From positions 1 to 49,142 of the forward strand of contig NZ_CADIJW010000044.1 of the NCBI RefSeq assembly GCF_902859745.1: a stretch of 49,142 nucleotides of DNA, given 5' to 3'. Both the position numbers and the translations under genes were made by a program. The notes under the pieces are model-generated. The model ran no database searches and was not told the origin of the DNA. It worked only from the letters and a program-made list of their open reading frames with translations. Below are positions 32,437-40,610 of the stretch, piece by piece. This DNA is from Achromobacter dolens. GTDB taxonomy: Bacteria; Pseudomonadota; Gammaproteobacteria; Burkholderiales; Burkholderiaceae_B. The number at the start of each line of letters is the position of its first letter. Within the stretch, counting starts at the first letter, position 1.

Positions 32437-32991
32437 TCAGGCGTTGAACTTCTTGACCCAGTCGACGTAGCGGTCGATCCAGCCTTGCAGGAACTTGCGC
32501 GTGCCTTCGTTGGTGATGTTGTACTGGTCGTCGACCAGGCCATCGGTGTACTGCAGGAAGACTTCCGGCGTGGTCAGGGCGTTGGCGCCTTCGGCGGCCA
32601 GTATGTTGCGCAGGTGCTGCTGCATGAGGGCGGTGCCGGCGGCGCTGGGCGAGGTGCCCAGGATGCCCACGGCCTTGCCGGCCCACGAATTCTGGCCCCA
32701 CGGACGGGTGCCCCAGTCGATGGCGTTCTTGATGGCGGCGGGCACCGAGCGGTTGTGCTCGGGCGAGACGAACAGGATGCCCTGGGCATCGAGGATCTGC
32801 TGCTTGAGCTTGGCCGCGGGCGCGGGCAGGTTGTTCTCGTTGTCCTGGTTGTACAGCGGCACGTCGCCCAGGCTGACGTAGTCGAACTTGAAGTCCGCGG
32901 GAACCAGTTTTTCCAGCGCGCGCGCCAGGCGCAGGTTGATCGATGCGGCGCGCAGGCTGCCGACGAAGACGGCGATCTTGTAGGTGCTCAT
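32437..32991 (-). CDS. NADPH-dependent FMN reductase (ChrR/azoreductase family)
   Basis: A 184-residue flavodoxin-fold enzyme. The signature is VFVGSLRAASINLRLARAL (FMN phosphate loop), VPLYNQDNEN, GILFVSPEHNRSVPAAIKNAIDWGTRPWG and GKAVGILGTSPSAAGTALMQQHLR. These match E. coli ChrR/YieF, which reduces quinones, chromate and azo dyes with NAD(P)H. AGGAG about nine nt before the ATG at 32991 supports this start. It ends at a strong terminator. Its neighbour upstream on the same strand is the AtzH-like gene, 79 bp away. Confidence 0.93.
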   Translation of the reverse strand: MSTYKIAVFVGSLRAASINLRLARALEKLVPADFKFDYVSLGDVPLYNQDNENNLPAPAAKLKQQILDAQGILFVSPEHNRSVPAAIKNAIDWGTRPWGQNSWAGKAVGILGTSPSAAGTALMQQHLRNILAAEGANALTTPEVFLQYTDGLVDDQYNITNEGTRKFLQGWIDRYVDWVKKFNA

Positions 32992-33070
32992 GAGGCGGGG
33001 CTCCTGGGTCGGGGGAAAGCCCAGTGTAGACCTGTCGTCATGACCGCTCAATGGCGGCGAGCCCATAAGG

Positions 33071-33448
33071 TTATGGACTCATCAGGCTGACATGCGCCGA
33101 CACCACGCGCCAGCCTTGCGGCGTGCGCATCCAGGTCTGGCTCTGGCGGCCGATGCGGTCGCTGCCGTCGCGCTGGAATTCGATGTTGGTGGTGGCGAAG
33201 TCGTGGCCATAGGTGGTGATGGCGGTGCGCAGCACGCGGCGCGCCAGGCCTTGCGGCGAACGGCCGGCGCGGAAGGCGCGGATGGCGTCGTAGCCGTAGA
33301 GGTTCTCGCCAGCGCCGTAGCGCAGCGTATGGGGGCTGTTCCAGAACAGTTCGTCGAGCACGTCGACCTGGTTGTTGACCAGGGCGGCCTCATAGCGCGC
33401 GAAGGCCACGGTGACCTCGGCGACGACGGCGGGCAGGTTGATATCCAT
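33071..33448 (-). CDS. atzH: AtzH-like (SnoaL/NTF2-fold) protein
   Basis: A 125-residue NTF2-like cone-fold protein. The pattern [58 protein letters not shown] and [26 protein letters not shown] matches the DUF3225/AtzH family. AtzH is encoded in cyanuric-acid operons beside the amidases AtzE/AtzG and AtzF, and AtzE- and AtzG-like genes lie 1.5-3 kb away here. The exact role of AtzH is unclear. The ATG at 33448 matches where the family begins; an ATG at 33460 is also possible but sits against GGAG. Confidence 0.85.
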   Translation of the reverse strand: MDINLPAVVAEVTVAFARYEAALVNNQVDVLDELFWNSPHTLRYGAGENLYGYDAIRAFRAGRSPQGLARRVLRTAITTYGHDFATTNIEFQRDGSDRIGRQSQTWMRTPQGWRVVSAHVSLMSP

Positions 33449-33656
33449 GTTGCGGGGCATGCTCCGTGTTGAATGCACCACGATGGTGCTTGATTCAGGG
33501 TAATCACCAATATGGGGTGTGTTGCGGTGCGCAAATTCCGCCGTGGCATAGGCGGATCTCCCTGTCCGCGGGGGGATGCTGCGGTGCAAGGCTGGCACGC
33601 GGCTTGCTAGGGTTTACACCACATAACACGCTGCACGCCGCTCCAGGAGTTTCACC

Positions 33657-34202
33657 ATGTCCAGTTCCGCCGTTCCCGCCCCGGTCACCATGCTGGTCAC
33701 CCGGCACATTGCGCCCGAACGCTACAGCGATTTCCTGTCCTGGATGCGCCAGGGCGAGATCCTCGCCGCCGGCTTTCCCGGTTTTCTCGGTTCGGGCGTG
33801 CTGCAACCGCCCGAGGGCGGCGACCAGTATCAGATCGTGCTGCGCTTCAATGACGAGGCCAGCCTCAATCGCTGGGAGCAATCGTTGCCGCGCCGCATGT
33901 GGCTCGAACGCGGCGCCGCGCTGGTGCGGGCCAGCCACGCGCGCCGCGTCAGCGGCATGGACAGTTGGTTCGGTCCGCAGGGCACCGCGGGCGCGCCGCC
34001 GCGCTGGAAGCAGGCCGTGAGCATCTGGCTGGCGTACTTCCCGGTGCTGCTGGCGTTCACGCTGCTGGTGAGCGAACACCTGAGCGCCTTGCCGGTGTTC
34101 TGGCGCGCGCTGATCACCAGCGTGACCATGACGCCGGTGATGGTGTTTGTCTGCATTCCGTTCGTCACGCGGCGGTTGGGCCGCTGGCTGCAGCCGCGCT
34201 GA
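33657..34202 (+). CDS. ABM-domain protein with C-terminal membrane anchor
   Basis: A 181-residue protein. Residues ~8-95 form an ABM-like ferredoxin fold (MLVTRHIAPERYSDFLSWMRQGEILAAGFPGFLGSGVLQP, then YQIVLRFNDEASLNRWEQS). After a short linker come two hydrophobic spans, SIWLAYFPVLLAFTLLVSEHL and ALITSVTMTPVMVFVCIPFV, ending in a basic tail. The ABM domain would face the cytoplasm. This is the known membrane-anchored ABM architecture; the reaction is unknown. A GGAG lies about nine nt before the ATG. It interrupts the otherwise minus-strand amide-utilisation cluster. Confidence 0.82.
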   Translation: MSSSAVPAPVTMLVTRHIAPERYSDFLSWMRQGEILAAGFPGFLGSGVLQPPEGGDQYQIVLRFNDEASLNRWEQSLPRRMWLERGAALVRASHARRVSGMDSWFGPQGTAGAPPRWKQAVSIWLAYFPVLLAFTLLVSEHLSALPVFWRALITSVTMTPVMVFVCIPFVTRRLGRWLQPR

Positions 34203-34240
34203 CGCGGTCGCCAGCGGGTGGCGTGGCCCGGCCATGCCGC

Positions 34241-34948
34241 CTAGGCCGCCTGTGCGCGCCGGCTGGCGTACAGCCGGTGCAGCGTGATCTTGCGCACGGC
34301 GGCCTGGCTGTCGCCGATGTGGGCGCGCAGCAGCGCGGTGGCCTGTTCGGCGTCACGCCGCAGGATCGCCTGCAGGATGGCGGCGTGTTCGGCGTAGGTG
34401 CGGGCAATGCGCTCGGGCTGGGTGAAGTCCAGCCGCCGCACGATGCGGATGCGCTCGGTGGCGGCGCGATGCACGCGCGCGATCTCGGGGTTGCCGGCGG
34501 CGGCCACCAGGTCAGTGTGAAAGCGCTCGTCCAGCGCTGCCAGCCACTCGCCATCGTGCGACTGGTTGGCGCCGTCCACCAGCCACACGTCCGCCAGCGG
34601 CTGCAGCGCGCGCAGCGGATCCGGCACCTGGCCCGGCGCGCACAGGGCCTGCACGGCGGAGATCTCCAGCACGCTGCGCAGCTCGTAGAAATGATCGAGC
34701 GTGTCGAAGTCCAGCGGCTTGACCAGCCAGCCGTTGCGCTGGCGCACTTCCAGGTAGCCCTCGCGTTCCAGGCGGAAAAGCGCCTCGCGCACCGGCGTGC
34801 GGCTGACGCGCAGGCGCTCGGCGATCTCGGTTTCGGTGAAGCGGTCGCCGGGCGCCAGGCGGAAGTCGAGGATGTCGCGCTTTAGCGTGCCGTAGGCGGA
34901 ATCGGCCAGGCTGCGGGGCGTGTCGATGACGGCGAATGCGGAATCCAT
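34241..34948 (-). CDS. GntR-family (FadR/FCD) transcriptional regulator
   Basis: A 235-residue regulator. The N-terminal winged helix is ADSAYGTLKRDILDFRLAPGDRFTETEIAERLRVSRTPVREAL, and the C-terminal FCD ligand domain includes LRSVLEISAVQALC, LDERFHTDLVAAAGN and YAEHAAILQAILRRDAEQA, with the His/Asp residues that bind metal and ligand. GAGG six nt before the ATG at 34948 sets the start. It is the last gene of the ABC-atzG-atzE operon, 22 nt after atzE, so it probably represses that operon in response to its substrate. Confidence 0.93.
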   Translation of the reverse strand: MDSAFAVIDTPRSLADSAYGTLKRDILDFRLAPGDRFTETEIAERLRVSRTPVREALFRLEREGYLEVRQRNGWLVKPLDFDTLDHFYELRSVLEISAVQALCAPGQVPDPLRALQPLADVWLVDGANQSHDGEWLAALDERFHTDLVAAAGNPEIARVHRAATERIRIVRRLDFTQPERIARTYAEHAAILQAILRRDAEQATALLRAHIGDSQAAVRKITLHRLYASRRAQAA

Positions 34949-34970
34949 GGACGGCCTCGGTTGTGGCGGG

Positions 34971-36359
34971 TCAGGGGAGGGGACGAACGGCGGCAACGCC
35001 CGCCTGCTCCAGCCGCCGCGCGGCCAGCAGGCAATCGGCCTCGCGCCACGGCGCGGCGATCAATTGAACGCCCAACGGCAGGTGCGCGTCGGCGCCGATG
35101 CCCGGCCAGGTTGGCGCGGCGCACACCGGCAGGCCAAGACAGGAGATCGGCTGCGTCAGCAGGCCCATGCTGGCGCGGGCGGGCAGTGACTGGCCGGCCA
35201 GGGCCAGGGTCTCGGTGCCGATGGCGGTGGCGGGCACCGGCGTGGCCGGGGCGATCAGCACGTCGTAGTGCGCGAACAGCGCCATGGCTTCGCGGTAGAC
35301 GCGGTGGCGTACCCGCTGGGCCTGCTGCACCCAGGCGGCGGGGACCAGGCTGCCGGCGACCAGGCGATCACGCGAATGGGGTTCGTAGTAGTCATAGTGC
35401 GTGACCAGGCGGCGGCGATGCAGCGCGCCGCCCTCGGCCGCGGTGATGACGAACGCGGCGGCGCGCGCCTGTTCGGCGCTGGCCAGTTCGACGACCTCCG
35501 TGGCCGCCAGCGCGCGCGCGGCCAGTTGCACGGCCTGGCGCGCCTCGGCGCCGGCCCAGTGCGCGAAGTAGCCGCCCAGCACGGCCACGCGCAATGGGCG
35601 GTCCGAGCCCAGATCCGCGAGCACGGGCTCGACGGGCCGTTGGGCGCAGGCGGCATCTTCATCGTCAGCGCCTTGCAGCGCATCGTAGACCGCGGCCAGG
35701 CTGGCCGTATCGGCCGCGAACGGGCCCAGGTGGTCGAGGCTGCCGACGAACGGGAACGAGCCGGTGCGCGGCAGGCGGCCGAAGGTCGGCTTCAGGCCGA
35801 ACACGCCGCACAGCGAGGCTGGCACGCGGATCGAGCCGTTGGTGTCCGAGCCCAGCGTCAGCGGCACCAGGCCGCCGGCCACCGCCGCCGCGCTGCCGCC
35901 CGAGGAACCGCCGGCGATGCGGGCGGGATCGTGCGGGTTGCGGCTGGCGCCGTAGTGTGAATTCTCGGTGGTGAAGCCGTAGGCGTGCTCGTCCATGTTG
36001 AGCGCGCCCACCAGCACGGCGCCGGCATCGCGCAGCCGCGCCACCAGGGTGGCGTCGCGCGGCGCGGGCGGATTGGCGGCGTTGACGCGGCCGCCGGCCA
36101 GCGTCACCTCTTCGGCGGTGTCGAACAGGTTCTTGACCGCGTACGGCACGCCGGCCAGCGGCGGCAGGGATTCGCCGCGAGCCCGCCGCGCGTCGATGGC
36201 GGCGGCTTCCTGGCGCGCACGGGTTTCGGTGATGGCGGTGAAGCAGTTGTAGCGCGCATCGGCGGCGCGGATGCGCGCCAGCGTGGCTTCCAGCACGGCG
36301 CCTGCGCTGCGCTCGCCATTGCGGATCTGCCGCGCCAGGTCGAGGACGGCGCCGTTCAC
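34971..36359 (-). CDS. atzE: AtzE-family amidase (1-carboxybiuret hydrolase-like)
   Basis: A 462-residue amidase-signature enzyme. The Ser-cisSer-Lys triad is visible: Lys76 in VPYAVKNLFD, the cis-Ser in GGSSGGSAAAV (152/153) and the nucleophile in SDTNGSIRVPA (Ser176). In the atz pathway AtzE, with the small AtzG subunit, deaminates 1-carboxybiuret from cyanuric acid breakdown. Cyanuric acid hydrolase (AtzD) and allophanate hydrolase (AtzF) are not in this window, so the substrate may be another amide. The start is GTG, overlapping the atzG stop as GTGA, which fits a GatCA-like two-subunit complex. Confidence 0.9.
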   Translation of the reverse strand: MNGAVLDLARQIRNGERSAGAVLEATLARIRAADARYNCFTAITETRARQEAAAIDARRARGESLPPLAGVPYAVKNLFDTAEEVTLAGGRVNAANPPAPRDATLVARLRDAGAVLVGALNMDEHAYGFTTENSHYGASRNPHDPARIAGGSSGGSAAAVAGGLVPLTLGSDTNGSIRVPASLCGVFGLKPTFGRLPRTGSFPFVGSLDHLGPFAADTASLAAVYDALQGADDEDAACAQRPVEPVLADLGSDRPLRVAVLGGYFAHWAGAEARQAVQLAARALAATEVVELASAEQARAAAFVITAAEGGALHRRRLVTHYDYYEPHSRDRLVAGSLVPAAWVQQAQRVRHRVYREAMALFAHYDVLIAPATPVPATAIGTETLALAGQSLPARASMGLLTQPISCLGLPVCAAPTWPGIGADAHLPLGVQLIAAPWREADCLLAARRLEQAGVAAVRPLP

Positions 36360-36538
36360 GGGCGGAACACCGAGGCCGATTCCAGCTCCACCGGCAGGGC
36401 CTCGTCGATGAAGCTCGAAGCGATGTCGTGGATGCGCGTGAACTGCCGCGCCACCTCGGTCGCGGCCGGTTCGCGCAGGGCATAGCCGGCCAGCGCCAGC
36501 GCGCTGCGTACATATTGGTCGATGGTTTCCTGGGTCAT
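36356..36538 (-). CDS. atzG: AtzG-like (DUF4089) small amidase subunit
   Basis: A 60-residue helical protein, DQYVRSALALAGYALREPAATEVARQFTRIHDIASSFIDEALP, of the DUF4089/AtzG type. AtzG wraps around AtzE as GatC does around GatA and is needed for a stable enzyme. GGAG six nt before the ATG gives a clear start. It overlaps atzE by four nt and is 34 nt downstream of the ABC ATPase gene, so importer and amidase are made from one message. Confidence 0.9.
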   Translation of the reverse strand: MTQETIDQYVRSALALAGYALREPAATEVARQFTRIHDIASSFIDEALPVELESASVFRP

Positions 36539-36572
36539 GGCGGACTCCGGTGGATCGGAAGGAAAAGACGAA

Positions 36573-37394
36573 CTATTTGCGGACTTCGCGCTGGAAAATC
36601 TCCAGGCTCAGTTTCTTCATGCCGATGAAGCTGGGCTCGGACAGCGTCTCGACCGTGCGCGGCCGGGCGTCGCCGTAGTCCAGGATCTCGGCCACGCGGG
36701 TGGGGCGCTTGGTCAGCAGCAGCACCTGGTCGGCCAGGTACACGGCTTCCTCCAGGTCGTGCGACACCAGCAGCATGGTGGTGCCGGTCTGCATGAAGAC
36801 CTCCTGCAGCTTTTCGCGGATGAACAGCGTCATCTCGAAATCCAGCGCCGAGAACGGCTCGTCCAGGAACAGCACTTCCGGTCCGGGGGCCAGCGCGCGC
36901 ATGATGGAGGCCGTCTGCTGCTGCCCGCCCGACAGCTCGTAGGGATAGCGCTTGAGGTCGAACTTGACGTCGAACGAGGCCACCAGCTCTTCCACGCGCG
37001 CGTCCACCTCGGCTTTGCTGCGGCCTTCGAGGCGCAGCGGGTAGGCGATGTTGTCGATGGTGCGCAGCCACGGGAACATGGCCTCGCGGTAGTTCTGGAA
37101 GACGTAGCCGATCTTGGTCTGGGCCAGCGACTTGCCGTCGAACAGGATCTCGCCGGCATCGATGGGGATCAGGCCCGCGATCATGTTGATCAGGGTCGAT
37201 TTGCCGCAGCCGTTGGGGCCGAACACCGAGACGATCTTGCCCTTGGGGATGTCGAGGTTGAAGTCCTCGTACAGCGGCCAGCCGGCGAAATACTTGGTCA
37301 GGCCGCGGATGGTGATGTGGGTGCCGGCCGGACCCGGCTGGAACGGCGCGGGCGTGGGGGAGGGGGCGATGACGGGGTTGATGACGGTGGACAT
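36573..37394 (-). CDS. ABC transporter ATP-binding protein, NitT/TauT type
   Basis: A 273-residue ATPase with Walker A GPNGCGKST (59-67), Q-loop YVFQNYREAMFPW, signature LSGGQQQ (154-160), Walker B VLFLDEPFSALD and H-loop LLVSHDLEEAVYLAD. The closest known class is SsuB/TauB/NrtD, which energises uptake of sulfonates, nitrate, taurine and heterocyclic compounds. The N-terminal ~25 residues are a Pro-rich tail. It lies two nt after the permease gene in a tight operon with the binding protein and the amidase. Confidence 0.95.
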   Translation of the reverse strand: MSTVINPVIAPSPTPAPFQPGPAGTHITIRGLTKYFAGWPLYEDFNLDIPKGKIVSVFGPNGCGKSTLINMIAGLIPIDAGEILFDGKSLAQTKIGYVFQNYREAMFPWLRTIDNIAYPLRLEGRSKAEVDARVEELVASFDVKFDLKRYPYELSGGQQQTASIMRALAPGPEVLFLDEPFSALDFEMTLFIREKLQEVFMQTGTTMLLVSHDLEEAVYLADQVLLLTKRPTRVAEILDYGDARPRTVETLSEPSFIGMKKLSLEIFQREVRK

Positions 37395-37396
37395 GA

Positions 37397-38287
37397 TTAT
37401 CGGCCGCTCCAGTGGACCACGCGCTTTTCCAGCACCAGGAAGAGGATGTTGAGGACGTAGCCGAGCGCGCCGGCGGCCAGGATCGAGGCGTACATGTCGC
37501 GCACGTTCAGCACCTGCTGGGCGTTGATGATGCGGTTTCCGAGCCCGCTGTCCGAGCCGATGAACATCTCGGCCACGATCACGATGACCAGCGCCATCGA
37601 CACGCCGCTGCGCAGGCCGACGAAGGTGGGCTGCAGGCTTTCCCAGATCAGCACGTCCTTGAAGATCTGCCAGCGCGAGGCGCCCATCACCCGCGCAGCC
37701 ATCACGCGCTGCTTGCGCGCATTGATGACGCCGTAGGCGCTGTTGAACAGGATCACCAGCACCGCGGCGAAGGCGGCGATGGCGATCTTGTTCATGTCGG
37801 TCACGCCGAAGATCATCAGGAACAGCGGGATCAGCGCCGACGACGGCGTCGAGCGGAAGAAGTCCACCAGGAATTCGACGCTGCGGTAGGCTTTTTCATT
37901 GCTGCCCAGCAGCACGCCCAGCGGCACGCCGATCACGCCCGCGATGACAAAGGCCTGCAGCGTGCGGCTGACCGAGGCCAGGAAGTCGCCCAGCAGCGGG
38001 CCGCCGGCCATGCCCTTGGCCAGGGCCACCAGCGTGGCGCCGGGCGTGGGCAGCAGCACCGGGCTGACCAGTTGCAGGCGCACCACCAGGTCCCACACCA
38101 CGTACAGCGCCAGCGGGCCGATCAGCGGCAGCAGGCGCGCGGCGGTCCAGGTGCGCGGCGGGCGCGAGGCGGGGGCGGTTTTGCCCGGCGACCCGGCGGC
38201 AGGCAGGGCGGCCGCCGACGCGACCGCCGCGTGGCTGGCGCCGCCGGCCGGGGCCGCGCTGGCGCGGTTGGCGTTGATCGCGTCCAT
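37397..38287 (-). CDS. ABC transporter permease, NitT/TauT type
   Basis: A 296-residue inner-membrane protein. After a ~50-residue Ala/Pro-rich cytoplasmic tail come about six spans, starting LLPLIGPLALYVVWDLVV. The EAA loop that contacts the ATPase is visible as MAARVMGASRWQIFKDVLIWESLQPTFVGL. The family is SsuC/TauC. It is three nt downstream of the binding-protein gene. Confidence 0.95.
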   Translation of the reverse strand: MDAINANRASAAPAGGASHAAVASAAALPAAGSPGKTAPASRPPRTWTAARLLPLIGPLALYVVWDLVVRLQLVSPVLLPTPGATLVALAKGMAGGPLLGDFLASVSRTLQAFVIAGVIGVPLGVLLGSNEKAYRSVEFLVDFFRSTPSSALIPLFLMIFGVTDMNKIAIAAFAAVLVILFNSAYGVINARKQRVMAARVMGASRWQIFKDVLIWESLQPTFVGLRSGVSMALVIVIVAEMFIGSDSGLGNRIINAQQVLNVRDMYASILAAGALGYVLNILFLVLEKRVVHWSGR

Positions 38288-38290
38288 GGC

Positions 38291-39298
38291 TCAGCCCTTG
38301 TACAGCATCGAGGCCACGTCCACCTTCTGCGCGAAGATGCCCTTGTCGGCGAACAGGTCGAAGAATTTCTGGAAGTACTGGATGTCGCTGGGGGTGAACT
38401 CGTTGTAGAGCGTATAGGCGGCCAGCGGCACGGCTTCGGTCATGGGGCCTTCGATGGCGGTGTAGCCCTTCATGAAGGGGCGCGCCTCGTCGGGCTTGGT
38501 GCGGATCAGCTCGATGCCGCGGGCGTAGGCGGCGATGAATTTCTTGCTTTCCTCGGGATGCTTCTTCAGGAACGCGGTGGTCAGCGAGGCCGAGCCGCCG
38601 AACCACGGCGCCATCGGATCGCCCAGCACGTATTTGGCGATCACGCCCGCCTCGAGCACGCGGGTGGTGCCGTTCAGGCGCCCGACCGTGCCGGTGGGCT
38701 CGAGCGTGTAGCACGCGTCCAACTGGCCGGCGGCGACCGCGGCGACGTGCTGGCTGATCGCCAGCTCGACCACGGTCGCCCCGGTTGCGCCGGCGCGCTC
38801 CAGCACTGCTTTGGCCAGCGTGGCATTCTGGATGCCGGGTCCAGAACCGACCTTTTTCCCCTTGAGGTCTGCGATGGATTGGATGGGACTGTCTTTCGAG
38901 ACGATGAACTCGTCCAGCACGTTCTTGGCGTTGCTGGGATTGGAGGCGAAAATCTTGAACAGGCCGGGCGAGGCGATCTCGCCGATGGCCAGGTTGGCCG
39001 AGCCGGTGCCGTTGGCGCTGCCGTCGGCGCGGCCCGCGAGCATGGCTTCCATGACCTGCTGCGCGCCGGCGAACTTGAGCGCCTCGACATTCAGGCCGGC
39101 TTCCTTGAAGTAACCCTTTTCGATGGCGGCATAGAACGGCAGGCCGGCCGCGACCGGCCAGTAGCCGATGCGGATGACCGGGCCCGATTGCGCGCGCACC
39201 AGGGCGGGCGCGGCCAGCGCGGCGGCGCCCAGCGCGGCGCCCTGCATCAGCCGGCGGCGGGTGGCGTTGAAAGCGAAGGGCGCGGGGCGGTCGGTCAT
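38291..39298 (-). CDS. ABC transporter substrate-binding protein (NMT1/SsuA-like), Tat-type signal
   Basis: A 335-residue periplasmic protein. The N-terminus has a twin-arginine-type signal (ATRRRLMQGAALGAAALAAP, then ALVRAQ as likely cleavage site). The mature part IRIGYWPVAAGLPFYAAIEKGYFKEAGLNVE is the NMT1/SsuA/TauA pattern; DLKGKKVGSGPGIQNATL and LDACYTLEPTGTVG line the pocket. The ligand is unknown, but the amidase downstream suggests a ureide, carbamoyl or other amide compound. AGGAG about six nt before the ATG sets the start. It is the first gene of the six-gene operon. Confidence 0.93.
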   Translation of the reverse strand: MTDRPAPFAFNATRRRLMQGAALGAAALAAPALVRAQSGPVIRIGYWPVAAGLPFYAAIEKGYFKEAGLNVEALKFAGAQQVMEAMLAGRADGSANGTGSANLAIGEIASPGLFKIFASNPSNAKNVLDEFIVSKDSPIQSIADLKGKKVGSGPGIQNATLAKAVLERAGATGATVVELAISQHVAAVAAGQLDACYTLEPTGTVGRLNGTTRVLEAGVIAKYVLGDPMAPWFGGSASLTTAFLKKHPEESKKFIAAYARGIELIRTKPDEARPFMKGYTAIEGPMTEAVPLAAYTLYNEFTPSDIQYFQKFFDLFADKGIFAQKVDVASMLYKG

Positions 39299-39329
39299 GC
39301 GGGACTCCTGGTCGGGAAAAGAATGGGCG

Positions 39330-39341
39330 CTTGTAGACAAG
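39330..39341. promoter_or_regulatory. GntR/FCD-type operator candidate
   Basis: The perfect palindrome CTTGTAGACAAG lies 32 bp upstream of the binding-protein start in the 279-bp divergent gap 39299-39577. Its TTGT-N2-ACAA core resembles sites of FadR/FCD regulators, and the operon ends with such a regulator gene. I see no other gene in this gap. Confidence 0.5.
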
Positions 39342-39577
39342 CTTGCATACCAGTCCTTCAAGCAAGACCCGTGCCAACCTTCGCGGACCCGGTTTTTCGC
39401 CATGATGGGGCGATCCTGGCGCCTCGCGTGAACCAAGCTGGTGCATGTGGCACCGACAGGGGGCGCGCCTGGCGTCGTGGCGCGGCCGGCCCGCCAGGCG
39501 TTAGGATGTGCACAGGCCGGGGCTGCCGCCCCGCCGTTATCGGAAGGGCGCGTCATCGGGCGCGCCGTGGCGTGGAT

Positions 39578-40489
39578 ATGAATACCCGTTTTGTCGAAGC
39601 ATTCCTGTGGTCCGCCCGGCTGGGCAGTTTTCGCGCGGCCAGCGACCGCCTGCACATCACGCAGGCCGCGGTGGCCAACCGCATCGCCTCGCTCGAGGAG
39701 GACATCGGCGCGCGCCTGTTCGAGCGCGACGCCAAGGAGCTGCGGCTGACGGCGGTGGGCACGCGCCTGCTGGACTATGGCGAGCGGCTGATGCAGTTGC
39801 GTCAGCAGATCCTGTCGCTGGGCCGCACCGGCGACGAGGTGTTCGGCCTGGTGCGCATCGGCGCCATCGAGACGGTGGTGCACACCTGGCTGATCGGCTT
39901 TTTGACCAACCTGCGTTCCACCTATCCGGGCATCGAGGTGCAGTTGACCTCGGAGACCACCCGCGCGCTGCACCGCGGCCTGCGCGAAGGCACGCTGGAC
40001 ATCGCCTTCCAGACCGACCTGCTGACCGATACCGGCGTCATCAGCACGCCGTGCCTGCCGATGGAGATGGGGTGGGTCGGGCCGGCCGGCGACGAGGAAT
40101 CGCTGTCCGTGCAGCAGTTGCTGAGCGAGCCGGTGCTGACCATGAGTCCCGGCTCGCAGCCGCACGAGGCCCTGAAAGGGCTGTTCCGCGAAGCCGGCCT
40201 GCCCTTGGGCAAGGTGCATTGCGTCAGCTCGATCTCGGCGCTGGCGCGGCTGGTGCGCAGCGGCTTTGGCCGCGCCCTGGTGCCGCTGCCGCCGATCTAC
40301 GAATACGTGGCGCGCGGCGAGGTGCAGATGATCCGCTGCGACGTGCCGGTGCCGCCGCAACTGCTGGTGGTGAGCTACCTGGAGGGCGCCGGTTCGGATG
40401 CGATCCGGCTGGTGGCCGAGCTGGCCTGCCGCGCCTCGGATCAGTACACCGCGTCGGTCACGCCGCCAACATTCGGGTCCGCGCAATAG
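39578..40489 (+). CDS. LysR-family transcriptional regulator
   Basis: A 303-residue regulator with the N-terminal helix-turn-helix FVEAFLWSARLGSFRAASDRLHITQAAVANRIASLEEDIG and an effector domain (VRIGAIETVVHTWLIGFL, LDIAFQTDLLTDTGV). It is divergent from the ABC/amidase operon, so it may activate the operon while the GntR protein represses it. No strong ribosome binding site precedes the ATG. Downstream is the hairpin at 40577. Confidence 0.92.
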   Translation: MNTRFVEAFLWSARLGSFRAASDRLHITQAAVANRIASLEEDIGARLFERDAKELRLTAVGTRLLDYGERLMQLRQQILSLGRTGDEVFGLVRIGAIETVVHTWLIGFLTNLRSTYPGIEVQLTSETTRALHRGLREGTLDIAFQTDLLTDTGVISTPCLPMEMGWVGPAGDEESLSVQQLLSEPVLTMSPGSQPHEALKGLFREAGLPLGKVHCVSSISALARLVRSGFGRALVPLPPIYEYVARGEVQMIRCDVPVPPQLLVVSYLEGAGSDAIRLVAELACRASDQYTASVTPPTFGSAQ

Positions 40490-40511
40490 CGTTATCCCTA
40501 GGTCGGCTTTC

Positions 40512-40542
40512 AGTAATTCTGTTGCCGGCGCGAAAAATTACT
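40512..40542 (+). promoter_or_regulatory. Inverted repeat in the leader upstream of 40611
   Basis: Arms AGTAATT (40512-40518) and AATTACT (40536-40542) are perfectly complementary around 17 bases. It precedes the terminator-like hairpin in the 121-bp gap between lysR and the next gene. It could be an operator or part of a structured leader. Confidence 0.4.
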
Positions 40543-40576
40543 CGTTTGTCGGAGTTGGCCCCGCCGGCCGAAGATG

Positions 40577-40605
40577 AATCCCTTCCGTTATCGAAGGGAT
40601 TTTTC
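40577..40605 (+). terminator. Terminator-like hairpin ending 6 nt before a start codon
   Basis: Perfect 9-bp stem AATCCCTTC / GAAGGGATT with a 7-base loop and a T-run. It may terminate lysR. The 3' arm also contains AAGGG, the only ribosome binding site candidate for the gene at 40611, so the same structure could attenuate that gene. Confidence 0.6.
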
Positions 40606-40610
40606 TTTCC

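Noticed and set aside
37412-39577. Long N-terminal extension of the LysR gene at 39578
   Set aside because: The extension is antisense to the ABC genes. The helix-turn-helix begins directly after the ATG at 39578.
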